A stretch of DNA of 64,000 nt from Blepharisma stoltei (GCA_914767885.1 CAJZBQ010000056.1:1070001-1134000); one strand, 5' to 3'. Counted from the first letter of the stretch, positions 35,353 to 45,762 are shown. The notes: generated by a model not told the origin, from the sequence alone. Numbers and translations: made by a program.

Positions 35353-38300
35353 ATGTCAAAGACAAGAGTTCCAATCTTGCCAATAGGTCATCGTGTAATA
35401 TTTCCTGGCACGACTGTGCGGATTACGATCTCAAATATTTCTGAATGTAATTACCATTTAGTTTCCCGAGGAAAAAAGCTGACAATGTTTGGAATTCTCC
35501 CATTCAAAGATCCAGATCGCAAGCAATTTTACAACTATGGAACCTTAGTCGGAATAGTCCACGAGCAGCCTGTAATTCGCCGTAATCCTAACACAGGAGA
35601 AAGCCTTATCACGAACTTTTTTAACACCCCTGTTTCTTCTTTTTCTAGAAATGACTCCAATATAATCGCAATCGGTGTCGAAAGATTTAAACTCTTATCA
35701 ATCTCTGAAGAAGGCAAGAACTTATGGGGAAGTATACAAATAGAAAAGGACACTAAAACTGAAACTTAAATACCACCTATTGGTCACGCAGTCACCAAAG
35801 GTCTCCTAGGGGTTTACCCTCTTTGTAGTTCGGCAGGGAGAATTTTTTGAGCGAGATGAATTTCAGCTCTTGAACCATCATTCATCTTCTTTAGCATCTG
35901 ACGCCATAACAACTGTGAAGAAGGGCTCTCTGTCTCCATATCCTCATTGCATTGTCGACTCCAGTGTCGAGTGGAAGGCAATGGACTTCTGCGGCGTGCT
36001 ATTGGGCTGAACGAAGGTTTCCCACACAAAAATCCCAAAAAATGGAATTTCTGGTGGAGTATTGGCAAAAAGTAAAAATTCAAAGTCTGGGTGTAATCCA
36101 AATTTCGCGTTAGATGCTGCTGGGGTTATTTTTTCTAACTCTGAATCCATTTTTCCCTCAAGTTAAAATCCAATCCTGAAAGCGGACTAGGGCTAGGCTC
36201 TGTACATTACTACAATTGCTTCCTAGCATTGCTGTCTATTTCTGGGTTGGCAAAACCTTACCAGATAATAAATAAAATGTGCTTAAGACAGCATTGCTGA
36301 GAGGCAATGCCCAGATCAATACGCCATTTTTATTATAATAGAAAAGGACACAAACACGAAGGTTTCTGATACTCTAATAGAAGATCTCAGAAAAAGTGGA
36401 GTCCATTATGTCCAGCGCGCTAGGATGGCCGAAGCTATTTCTAGAGAGTAATCATTATGTAGGCGACTTCAAAGAATCCAAGAAGAAAAAGATATAACGA
36501 ACCTAGGGTTTTATATTGCAAGCTTTCTCGAGATATCTACCCCTGAAAAACAAGCTCTTTTAGAAAATTTCAATTTAGAAAGCAGGACTAATCAAATTAT
36601 TGCACATGCCCTGAATACGACTGAAGAAGACCAAATAAGCGAAGAAATTAGTAAAAAGGTGCAGAAAAACTTGCAGGAGCAAAGCAAAAGGATATGCTTT
36701 TTGCCTTGAGTGGCGCGGTACGGGCGCCACTTCGGCAAGCTCCTTCTTCCAGTTGGCCGAGCCAGCTCAGGTTGGTTCGGCCAACTAGAATTGACAAGTC
36801 TCCCCAAAAGGCCTCACTTGTCAATTCTCCAGTTGGTCGAACCAACCTGAGTTGGCTCGGCCAACTGGAAGAAGGAGCTTGCCGAAGTCGCGCCCATACC
36901 GCGCCACTCAAGTCAAAAAGCTATAAAAAGTGATGGGGTTATAAGTGGGATTCCTGGGATGTCTGGAGGAGAATCTGATGATTTTATTACAAAAATTCAG
37001 CAGAAACTGGATACTTTGCAAATGCCAGAAAATAGCAAAAAATATGTCCAAGGAGAGCTGGATCGGCTGAGGACGCTTAGGTCTGTTAACCCAGAATATA
37101 ATATGATTAGAACTTATCTAGAAACAGTCTGTGCACTTCCTTGGAATACTTCAAGCCAAGACAAAAATGATATTGACCAAGCACAAGTTCAGCTTGACAA
37201 TGACCACTTTGGGCTGGAAAAAATCAAAAAGAGAATCATTGAATATTTAGCTGTGCGTGGGCTCAAAAAAGATATGAAAGGCTCTATTTTGTGCTTCACA
37301 GGCCCACCAGGTGTCGGGAAAACATCTTTAGGCAAATCAATAGCAGATGCTATGGGCCGAAAATTCCACAGAATTGCTTTAGGAGGCGTCCGTGACGAAG
37401 CTGAAATAAGAGGACATCGCCGCACTTATATTGGATCTATGCCTGGTGTCTTTATTCATGCCCTTAAAAGCTGCGGGACCAACAATCCAGTCATTCTTCT
37501 CGATGAGATTGATAAAGTTGGTAAAGACATGATCAGAGGTGACCCTGCTTCTGCATTACTTGAAGTATTAGACCCAGCCCAAAACCACACATTTACAGAT
37601 CATTATATGTCAGTACCTTTTGACCTCTCTAATGTCCTATTTTTAGCCACCTCAAATCGTATAGAAACAATCCCAGCCCCACTCCGTGACAGAATGGAAG
37701 TTATTGAGCTGACTGGGTACAGTACTTATGAGAAGCTACAAATTGCCAAACGGTTTTTAGTACCAAAGCAAGTCAGTGAAAATGGAATAAAGCTGGAAAT
37801 TATTGAGTTTACTGATGACAGCTTAAATAAAATCATTTTGGAGTACACAAGAGAAGCTGGGGTAAGGCAGCTGGAAAGAAATATTGGGTCGATATGCAGA
37901 GGAATTGCAGTGGAGTATTCAAAAGCACTTAAAAACGGTAGCAATTTTCCACAGAAAATCATAACAAATGCAGTTGTGGAAGAAATTTTGGGAATTCCGA
38001 TTTTTGAAAACGATATAGAAGAACGCTTAAGCACGCCTGGGGTTGCATTGGGGCTTGCATGGACTCCTTATGGAGGAAAAGTACTGATAGTAGAAACTTC
38101 AAAGTCACAAGGATCAGGAAAGCTTCGAATTACAGGGCAGCTTGGAGACGTCATGAAGGAATCAGTCTTAACTGCAATCAGCTGAATTAAATCAAAATTC
38201 CCCAGCATTGCAAATGCAAATTCTTCTTCCAGATCTGACGAAGGCTTTGACGGGCTTGACATCCATATCCATTTTCCAGCCGCAGCAGTCCCAAAAGACG

Positions 38301-38635
38301 GTCCATCTGCAGGAATTACTATCACAACTGCCTTAGTCAGTCTTTTATCAGGCGTCAAAGTCAGAAGTGACACTGGGATGACTGGAGAAATTTCTCTCAA
38401 AGGAAACGTACTTCCTATTGGCGGTCTAAAAGAAAAAGTCCTCGGCGCACACAGAATGGGAGTCAAGAGAATCATTTTGCCTGAGAGGAACAAAAAAGAC
38501 ATTAAAGACATCCCTGACTACGTGAAAAAAGATTTAGAATTTATATGTGTCAGAAAAATAGAAGAGGTGCTAAGAGAAGCCTTAGAAGACAAAAGTATAC
38601 TTGGGAAAATGGAAATAGATAATCCTAAGCTTTAG
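35353..38635 (+). CDS. Lon protease, peroxisomal (LONP2-like)
   Basis: ATP-dependent serine protease. 812 residues from 35353-35753, 36352-36447, 36463-36692 and 36924-38635 (813 codons). N-terminal LON substrate domain (LPIGHRVIFPGTTVRITI), AAA+ module with Walker A GPPGVGKTSLGKS near 37301 and Walker B VILLDEIDKVG near 37492, then the protease domain with Ser in PKDGPSAGITI near 38290 and Lys in GGLKEKVLGAH. It lacks a mitochondrial presequence and ends NPKL, a PTS1-like tripeptide PKL. Length fits LONP2 (~850) better than mitochondrial LONP1 (~960). A TGA Trp sits at 38183. Convergent with the next gene, with 2 bp between stops. Confidence 0.9.
35754..36351 (-). mobile_element. SINE-like retroposon in Lon
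   Basis: 598 bp with 15-bp duplication AATAGAAAAGGACAC (35739-35753, 36337-36351). Reverse orientation: AATAAAAATGGCG start, shared CCCAGAAATAGACAGCAATG module, and CTTTGGTGACTGCGTGACC near the 3' end. Removal gives IEKDTNTKVSDTLIEDL. Confidence 0.88.
36448..36462 (+). other. 15-nt spliceosomal intron
   Basis: GTAATCATTATGTAG. Removal bypasses TAA and joins AEAISRE to RLQRIQEEKDITNLG, in the Lon linker before AAA+. Confidence 0.85.
36693..36923. mobile_element. GC-rich long palindrome IES in Lon
   Basis: 231 bp between TAs. Two ~85-bp arms (left TTGAGTGGCGCGG..., right ...CCGCGCCACTCAA) are near-perfect inverted repeats around an inner hairpin AGAATTGACAAGT/ACTTGTCAATTCT. Far above local GC. 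Removal gives SKRIKSDGVISGIPGMSGG. Confidence 0.9.
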
Positions 38636-38637
38636 AT

Positions 38638-39462
38638 TTAAATTAACCGGACAGCTAATGATAAATGGTCGCTTGGATAATGTGGAGATGGAAGACCATT
38701 AGGCCCAATTTCTTCTAATGATGGAATTGAAAGCAAGCTTTGGATTTGGAAGCCACGGAGCCATATGTAGTCTTCGGTTTTTTTCTGAAGAGAATTTCTG
38801 ATTTTTACAGTTGTATAAGGGACTTCTCCTTGTGAAAAAATGTCTCTGTAAGCACTTCGCAAGCCAAGCTGATTGTTAAACATTTCTAAATGGGCTGGGT
38901 TTTCAGGCAAACTGTTGAAGTCTCCACAAAGGATTAAGCTTTTGGTATAGTCAATTGGTTCTAAATGTCTTATCAAAGATCTGATCTGATTCACCCTTAC
39001 ATCTTCATAGTCTTTATTCGCTTTCAAATGCAAAGCATAGACATAAAATTCTTTATTTGACCACGTGTCTAATAGCCTAGCCCCTAATGCAAATTGATTA
39101 CGGCCTTCAAAATGGCAAACTTCATTAGAAATCACAGTAAACCTGTTTGTTTTATAAAATATCGCAGAGCCATCTCGATGCCACGATGGCTTTTTTTGAA
39201 AAAATCCTGCATATCCAAGTCTTATAAGTTCTGGCTCTAAAAAATCAGCATAATGGTCGACCTCCTCTGCACAGAGAATATCAGGATTGAAACGTTCAAT
39301 TTCAAATAAAATTCTTGGCCTTCTAAAATTTCAGCTTAAATTTTCTTCATTTACAGCTGGAAAATCATTTGCTAGTTGGTCTGCCAGCATATTTCATTGC
39401 ATCACAGTTAAACTGCTTTCACCTTCAGCAACCTGCACAAAAGCTCTAGGGAGAAGATCCAT
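38638..39462 (-). CDS. EEP-family nuclease/deadenylase (CCR4-nocturnin-angel type)
   Basis: 274 residues, single uninterrupted frame. Starts MDLLPRAFVQVAEGESSL at 39462; WNMLADQLA (Trp from TGA), LCAEEVDHYADF with the metal-binding Glu, CGDFNSLPENP with the Asp/Asn pair, and PSDHLSLAVRLI with the catalytic His are all in place, so it should be active. Small size and the VDHY motif resemble nocturnin/angel and plant CCR4-like deadenylases, acting on mRNA poly(A) or on NADP(H); the substrate cannot be decided here. No introns or IESs. Confidence 0.82.
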
Positions 39463-39489
39463 TTATACTAAAAAAATTATTAATAAATC

Positions 39490-42400
39490 ATGCTGCCTCT
39501 TAAAATTGATTTTAGGCTCACACCTTCTCAACGTGCAGGTGCTACAAGTTCAGAGCCTCCTCGAATAAGCAGAAATACAGTAGAATTTGGCAAAAAAGTA
39601 AGGCTTATAAAAAAAATTCCTGAAAAAATCAAGACATATGAGACAATTAAACATGCCAGTTAGGGGCAGCACTCAATTCCTGCATCCGAGATTATTGAGA
39701 TAAGTCCACGACTTCTTGAGAATTTCGGCTCAAGAGAATAAGTCTACACTATGTTTGGTGTAATCAGAGAGATCTTAAGGGGATTCGGGACAGAAAGAGT
39801 TGGACAGTTAGGCCGGCCCACCTACCTTTATTCAGAGCTGTGGCTCAAGCTGAGGCCAAGAAGTACAGAATTTAAAGAGTTATAATAAACTTAAACTTAA
39901 AGACATATGAAGAAGATTTTTTATTAGAAAAAGAAGGAGACATTAGATCGTTTTTTGATGAAGCTAATTCTCCTGGTACCCCAGGAGTAAGATATAATGA
40001 TAAAGGCAAAATTATTCCATATTCAATTATTGGACCTGCTTCTTTATTTGAAAATCAGCCAAATGTTCCTAAGTATTCTCCTCTCCCGTCCTACAGTTTG
40101 CCCAGCAGCCCACTAGGGATTTTTAAATTTGGCTTTCCTTTAGTCAGAAAGCAGCTGCTTAAAATAGACCATGAAAAAAAATTTAAAGATCGCTTGCACA
40201 AATAGATTAGATTAGATTAAAATTATAGCGGGTCGTAGGAGTTTATTTCAGCCCCTCGCTATCCAACGGATAGCTTCGCAGTGACGCTAACTCCCCCCCC
40301 TCCGTGAGTGAACAAAACCATTAGAAAAATCCCTATTTTTTGCCCAAAAACCCACCCTCCGTGAGTCAACAAAAATTTTTTTAAATAGAAAAAATTTTTA
40401 TGGAAAAAATTTTGATATATAAATGATAATTAGTATAATGAAATCTAGAGCTAATTCTGTTTAATTTTAAACGAATTGCTTTTTTTAAAACATAAATTTT
40501 ATAAATTAAATTAATATTTGCTTTCAAATTTTTTGCGAATTAGATTTTTTTTAATTTCGAAAAAAAAATTGTTTATAAAATTTATATATAAAATTTTTTA
40601 AAAAAAAAAAATTAACCCCCCTCCGTGAGTGAACAAAATTTTTTTGTTCACTCACGGAGGGGGGGGAGTAAGCTCTATCCTCACACCACCTTTTTCTCTT
40701 CTGACGTCACCATCGAAGGTCTAACGGAGGAGACACCCTATCGAACAGAGCAAACGGTCTCAAAACTTCAGCAAAAGACTCCTTTAACCTCTTACATGCT
40801 CAGAATACGGGGGAATCGCCTTTTGCCTCCTCCATGGTCTGTCAGAGCCGTATCGCAGGCTCGTAAATACTCCCATGGAGTGGTATCGGGACTTTGCGCC
40901 GGTAGGGTCATCTCGTAGGTAAGGAAAAAGGACCAGGGTCAGCCCCTAGGCCAAAAACCCATCCCAGAGGACCATCGCCATGTGGCTCGTCTTTCCTGGG
41001 CCACATCAACTCACGGGTCACCAGGAGTCCACGTCAGATCACGCCATTTTAATAATGCTTGCACAAATAGAAGAAGTTAAAAAAAGCAGCAAAGCCAAAG
41101 AAAAAGAAACTTTAAAAGCTCTGACTCCCCCCCCCCTTTAAATTGAAACAAAAAATTTTGTTTCAATTTAAAGGGGGGTTAAGAAAATTTTTTTATAAAA
41201 AAATTTATATATAAAAATTTTTTCAGAGATAAAATTTTATAATTTCATGAAAAATTAATTCATAAATTTCTCAATCTCAAAGTGTAAACTTGCTGAAATG
41301 GTATTCTTCTAACTCTCCCCATAACAATTGGACAAAATAGAGTTTAATTTCTAAATCTTATATATTTGAAGCATATTAAATAGGTTATTAACGTATTTTA
41401 CATATAAAATAATGATTTTTACCTATAAAATTTTCTATTATAATAAAATTTTGTTTCAATTTAAAGGGGGGTAATTTCCCCAAAAAAGTAGGAATTTTAC
41501 CTATATTTTGTTTCAATTTAAAGGGGGGGGGAGTGAGTTTAGAAGAAAAAATAAAGATAACTAAAGAGCAGAGAGCTTTAAGGCAATTTCAAAGAATGCA
41601 AGAAAAATGAGACCATATTGATGAAGGACTTTGTAAAAGGATACAAAAACATAAAGAAGAGCTGCTTCCTACAAGGGCATGATATACGTTAAAATGGCGG
41701 CATATGCAGACCTGCCCTCTTGGCGCAAAGGTCTAGACATTATGGCCACGGCGAACTGGGACAGATCCGGGTAGAAACAAGTGCAGCCTCAGGTAATGTA
41801 TATGGGCAGGTTTTGGCGGCTGAAAATGGAGGTGCCCGGCAAGGTTCTCTGGACCCAAGGACCCCGAGGCATTCCTCTATCGAGAAACCGGGGTTCCGCC
41901 ATCAGTTCACAGTGGAGCAATCTTTTCCTGTAGTTGTCGAAGGAAGGCATTCGGCATCCGACAAACTCCAAGGATCCTTGGGAAACAAGCTGCTCTAATT
42001 GCCCCTAGCAGGACCGCAGCACTCAAGACTGAAGCGGAAAGGCAAGAAGGAGACAGAAGGTGGTAGAAGTGGTACCCGTTTTCGGGGAAAGGCCCTATGG
42101 CTGGAGTTGAAAATCAGTTGAACCTTCTGTATGGGAGGTCTTTGGTGACTGTGCTATCAATATGGCTAATGCCTGACTTTAAAAAGCCTAACCTAATCCT
42201 ACAAGGGCTTGCGAATATAGAGAAAAATTAGAAGAGCTTGATATTATTGATAAAGTTAGGAGCTTAGACAAATCAAATAAATATCATTGATATATGTCGT
42301 TAAGAGGGGACCCAAGAACAGATAAACTTGATGCTATTGTAAATGTTGGGAATTTTATGACAGGTCTATATACAAGAATAAGGCAAAGGTCTTCTTCTCA

Positions 42401-42997
42401 GTCAATTATTAGGAAACCAGGAACAGTTAAGGCAAATTCTAACTCCCCTTGATCGAACCAATCGCCATCTTTCGATCATGAATAGGGTAAAATATTATCA
42501 GGAAATGTTTTGTGCTAGCCACAAGAGATGAATTATTCAATATATTAGCAAAAAAGCTGGAAGTCGCTTAAAAGTTATTATACAGTATAATCTATAATAC
42601 TAATTACTATCAAAAATAGGTGAGGTGGGATAGAGAGCGGATTTCATGCTAAAATAGTTTGATTAAGGATGGTTTTAATTTTCCCGATTTTTAGGAAAAT
42701 ATTTGCCGTTTAATCAAGGCCAGGAGTAAGACTTTTCGTGATGACCCTTATTTTAAAGATACAGCGAAAAATGGAGAAATTTATAGCAGCTTAAGCCAGG
42801 CGAGAAATATAAAATGCGAAGAGCTTAATGTTATTGGGTTAAGTAAATTGCCAATGGAAATTGATGCAGTTAAATCAGCAGGCTACGAAAACTTAAAGCT
42901 CGAAGCTATAGAAAAAGGGGACGAAGAAGAAATCATTGTCGAAAACTACGCTCCCAGAATCCGTGCATTTAGTACAAAAACCACTATAAAATATTAA
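39490..42997 (+). CDS. uncharacterised protein, riddled with five insertions
   Basis: Reconstructed as 368 residues from 39490-39641, 39911-40164, 41068-41121, 41534-41678, 42209-42439 and 42727-42997 (369 codons), so two thirds of the locus is inserted DNA. Begins MLPLKIDFRLTPSQRAG; a Pro/Ser-rich part (PKYSPLPSYSLPSSPLG); a Lys/Glu-rich coil (SSKAKEKETLKALS, KITKEQRALRQFQRMQEKWD); then SLRGDPRTDKLDAIVNVGNF; ends IRAFSTKTTIKY. TGA encodes Trp at 41608 and 42288. No family recognised. Its stop lies 8 bp from the convergent RPC7-like gene. Confidence 0.7.
39642..39910 (+). mobile_element. retroposon-like insertion
   Basis: 269 bp with 11-bp duplication AAGACATATGA (39631-39641, 39900-39910). 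3' end has an AAACTTAAACTTAA tail. Removal joins EKIKTYE to EDFLLEKEGD. Confidence 0.82.
40165..41067. mobile_element. composite IES: ancestral short IES hosting a retroposon
   Basis: Only excision between the outer TAs (AAAA-TA-GACC and CAAA-TA-GAAG) restores frame (VRKQLLKIEEVKKSSKAKEK). Removing just the retroposon leaves a frameshift, so the ~40 bp around it appears to be part of an older IES. Confidence 0.6.
40207..41071 (-). mobile_element. SINE-like retroposon (hosting a MITE)
   Basis: 865 bp with 15-bp duplication GCTTGCACAAATAGA (40192-40206, 41057-41071). Reverse orientation: TTAAAATGGCG start, (AATCT)n tail like 19079-19397. Interrupted by the MITE at 40288-40668. Confidence 0.85.
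40288..40668 (+). mobile_element. MITE-like element nested in retroposon
   Basis: 381 bp, TAA duplication (40288-40290, 40669-40671). Doubled CTCCGTGAGTGAAC at the left, palindromic right end, intact core. Confidence 0.93.
41122..41533 (-). mobile_element. MITE-like IES, second family (TTTAAATTGAAAC ends)
   Basis: 412 bp with TGA duplication (41122-41124, 41534-41536). Ends are CTCCCCCCCCCC followed by TTTAAATTGAAACAAAA instead of CCGTGAGYGAAC; left end palindromic, right end with two direct copies. Removal gives KETLKALSLEEKIKI. Confidence 0.88.
41679..42208 (+). mobile_element. SINE-like retroposon
   Basis: 530 bp with 12-bp duplication TCCTACAAGGGC (41667-41678, 42197-42208). Starts near GTTAAAATGGCGGC; 3' part has CTTTGGTGACTGTGCTATCAA and ends CCTAACCTAA. 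Removal gives LLPTRACEYREKLEEL. Confidence 0.88.
42440..42726 (-). mobile_element. MITE-like IES, GATCGA subfamily
   Basis: 287 bp between TAA copies. Ends CTCCCCTTGATCGAAC and TTAATCAAGGCCAGGAG. Another member of this end type may bound 54544-55211. Removal gives VKANSKTFRDDPYFKD. Confidence 0.82.
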
Positions 42998-43005
42998 TTT
43001 TTAAT

Positions 43006-43587
43006 TTAAATAGAAGCCTCGCTCCCGCCCGACTCACTTTCATTTCCATCTTCCCAAAGCCCTTTCATTCCCATCTCATCATCTTCTATTTCTTCTTCTG
43101 CCTCCTCTTCTTCTTCCGCTTCTTTTTCATTATCTTCTTCATTTTCTTTCTCACTTTCCTCATTTTCTTCAAAAATCGGGACATTTTTAAGCTCTTCTTC
43201 TTCGTCAAGCTTAATTTTTTTACTATGCAGCTCTTTAGGAAAAGCATGCGGTCTCTGATGTACAAGGCTTTTCATAAATTGTGTAGCATAAGATCTCCGT
43301 GTTTCCAGCAGTATGTGTGGGTTTATAGATTTCCGGAAATATTGGTAATAAGGAGAATTTAGTGCTTTTCCTAGAAAAGACCTGCTTATTGAGACAAGCT
43401 CAGCTTGTTCTGGTGATAATGAAGGGTATTTAAATGTTACTTTTCTAGGCGGATAAAGCGCTGGGATTTCAATATCTTGTGTATCAATTCCTCCTTTCTT
43501 TTGAGACGATAAGGTGCCTAGCTCTGCTCTTTGGTTCCTAACAAACACAGAAACAGCTGATCTCGCTTTTCTTTTTCGTGATGACAT
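43006..43587 (-). CDS. RNA polymerase III subunit RPC7/Rpc31-like
   Basis: 193 residues. Basic N-terminus (MSSRKRKARSAV), central PALYPPRKVTFKYPSLSPEQ followed by a helical segment (FLGKALNSPYYQYFRK), and a long acidic C-terminus (EEEEEAEEEIEDDEMGMK). This order, with the YPP motif and acidic tail, is that of Rpc31/POLR3G, the stalk-bridging subunit of Pol III. Identification rests on layout and a short motif, so another acidic nuclear protein is possible. Uninterrupted; only 7 bp separates its start from the stop of the next gene upstream. Confidence 0.5.
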   Translation of the reverse strand: MSSRKRKARSAVSVFVRNQRAELGTLSSQKKGGIDTQDIEIPALYPPRKVTFKYPSLSPEQAELVSISRSFLGKALNSPYYQYFRKSINPHILLETRRSYATQFMKSLVHQRPHAFPKELHSKKIKLDEEEELKNVPIFEENEESEKENEEDNEKEAEEEEEAEEEIEDDEMGMKGLWEDGNESESGGSEASI

Positions 43588-43594
43588 TATTTAA

Positions 43595-44749
43595 TTATCT
43601 TAATGGCATATACAAATAGGTTGATATTAATTTTTCTGCAGAAGTTTCGCTGTCGTTTATTTTTTCCCGTAATTCTTCTATTTCTTTTTGGGCGTTCTCT
43701 ATAAAACTTGGCAAAACGTTGTTGAGGAAGGTAAAACAGCTGAAAATTACAATATTCCCTGAGTGCGCTACAATGGCCATGGTAGGGGTAGAGAGGTTAT
43801 CGACTGCGTAAGCTTGTGGGACTTCTTCGTAGCGATAATAATTGCTGATATTTTCTGAGACAAAATAAACACAGCCATCTGAGGTCCCAATTGCGACGGT
43901 TTGGCTGTTAAGATAGCCTATAAATACAGGTCTTTTTGTAATAGAAGTAGTCAGTGAGCTTTCACTGGGCTTGTCTGAAACCCCTACAGAGTCAAAACAC
44001 CCTATTTTGCCATTCCCATTGACAGCAGCTACACAATTTTGATATGTCGTGACCATTACATAAGTGGAGTCTTTTCCACACACCTCAGTAATATAATTCC
44101 TATTGCTAGCTCTTTCAGGATTATCATTTGTAGGGTGAATTATCAGGACTGACCCATCCCCCTCTCCTAAAAATAGCTGTTTTTCGCTTTCCCTTACCCT
44201 TATACAAATAGAAGTGATCTCATTTCCAAGCGTCCAAAGTTTCCCTGCCTTTCAAGGGCTGCTCGCTTTAGAGTCTTTCCCTGACATTTTATAATGTGCG
44301 AAAACTCCATAAGAAGTCCCTATAAACAATTCCGTCCTTTTTGAGTCCTCATTCTGATATAAAGCTATGCATTGAGGATTTAATAATAACTGCTGAGTAT
44401 ATCTGGGAGTTCAGGATTCTGTAAAACCTAGCATACGATCCATAATTATCTCAAAAATATAAGACTTGCCTTCTAATGTAGCGACTAGTACTCCTATATC
44501 TTTTAATAGAGAAATATAATCAATCTTTATGCAGCAGATCGACCCAACCTCTGTAGCCACTAATAAAGGCTCTTCATTATCAAATAAAAATAAGCATAAA
44601 GTCCCATCTAGGTTTCCGACTACTAGTATATCATTCTGAATAAGCTATACGTTTTCTCTTCTTCCAAGACAAATTGCATTTCCTAGGACTCTTCCTGTGA
44701 AGTTAAGAATTTTTGAAGGAGTCAGTGGGATTGCAGTAAACTCAGACAT
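43595..44749 (-). CDS. ITFG2-like beta-propeller (KICSTOR component)
   Basis: 379 residues from 44749-44651 and 44636-splice-43595 (380 codons). The N-terminus NFTGRVLGNAICLGRRENND followed by ILVVGNLDGTLCLF matches the ITFG2 opening in which a dated ALGDxDND-VVGNxxGxL motif begins the propeller. Several further blades (GVLVATLEGKSYIFEI; LFIGTSYGVFAHYK; AAVNGNGKIGCFDS) and a C-terminal coil (NAQKEIEELREKI). In animals ITFG2 is in KICSTOR, which tethers GATOR1 to lysosomes for mTORC1 control; a ciliate role is inference. One 15-nt intron. Confidence 0.6.
44636..44650 (-). other. 15-nt spliceosomal intron
   Basis: Gene-strand GTATAGCTTATTCAG. Splicing joins CLGRREN to NDILVVGNLDG. Confidence 0.82.
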
Positions 44750-44756
44750 TTTATAT

Positions 44757-45737
44757 ATGTCAAGCAAAAGGGCTAAAGGCTATTTGGTAGAAGGTTCAAC
44801 TGATGAAGGGAATATTGAAACTTTGACAGAAAACATTGAACAAAGTGTAAGGAGAATCCAATGCTGCCCTGTTCTTTCTGATGATTGGCTTGTGGTTGCT
44901 ACTGAAATAGAGAGATTAAGCCATTTGTCAGCACTGGAAGAAAACACTAATAGCAACCAAGCTCAAAATGAAGAGGGCATGAAGATGCTTGGGAAAAGCG
45001 GAAATGAGACACTTTGGGATACGAAAAATCATATAGAAACACTTAAAGCTCTAGTTGAGCAGGCAAAATGCAATGTTTTGATAAGGCTTATTAAGGAATA
45101 TAAAGAGTGGACTCGATTGCCTTCAGCCCCACAAGAAGTCCAAAATTGTGTTGCAAGACATCATAGAGAATATGATGAAATTATATCAAAGTTAAACCAA
45201 TTTGAATTCGACCTCGGGCTTCTTCTAAAACGACTTTTCGAACACGCTGAAACTTTACAGATCTCTGACATCCCTCTTCTATTAGAACATATCAACTTTA
45301 TTTTAAGAGGAATTATAGATAGAGCAGCCTCTTTAGAACACTTAGATTTACGACAAGAAAGCTTGGTCTTTTTTTATCTGTATTCAATATTCAAAGCAAT
45401 TGAGCAACTCAACGAAGAGCAAATCGTCCACTGGAGCAAAGAGCATGAGCTGCCTAGACTTCTAGTCATCATTTTGGTGGATTTTCACAGCATCTATTCT
45501 GAAGGCTGTAAAACAAAACTGTTAGAAGCCTTAGGAGCTATGTCAGACGTAGATTCATTTTTTAGTAATGATTATGATTTCGCTGATGCTCATTATAAGC
45601 AAGAACTGATTAACCTAAAAAAAGGAATGATAAGAGATCTCATTGTGGAGCACCCAGAAAAGAGACCAGGAATTCGGCCATTCTTAGACTTGATTGACAA
45701 ATATGAAAGAGATATAAGGTTTCCAAAGAGAAAATAA
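44757..45737 (+). CDS. uncharacterised helical protein
   Basis: 326 residues, uninterrupted, starting MSSKRAKGYLVEGSTDEG. Strongly helical with little low complexity (QAKCNVLIRLIKEYKEW; ISDIPLLLEHINFILRGII; LVFFYLYSIFKAIEQLNEEQ), ending in a basic IRFPKRK. Resembles armadillo/HEAT-like or axonemal adaptor proteins, but I do not recognise it. The ATG at 44757 is 7 bp from the divergent ITFG2-like ATG, so the two genes must have promoters inside each other's first codons. An in-frame GTG extension to 44697 is unlikely. Confidence 0.7.
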   Translation: MSSKRAKGYLVEGSTDEGNIETLTENIEQSVRRIQCCPVLSDDWLVVATEIERLSHLSALEENTNSNQAQNEEGMKMLGKSGNETLWDTKNHIETLKALVEQAKCNVLIRLIKEYKEWTRLPSAPQEVQNCVARHHREYDEIISKLNQFEFDLGLLLKRLFEHAETLQISDIPLLLEHINFILRGIIDRAASLEHLDLRQESLVFFYLYSIFKAIEQLNEEQIVHWSKEHELPRLLVIILVDFHSIYSEGCKTKLLEALGAMSDVDSFFSNDYDFADAHYKQELINLKKGMIRDLIVEHPEKRPGIRPFLDLIDKYERDIRFPKRK

Positions 45738-45762
45738 TTTAGCCATTAAAAATATTATCTAA

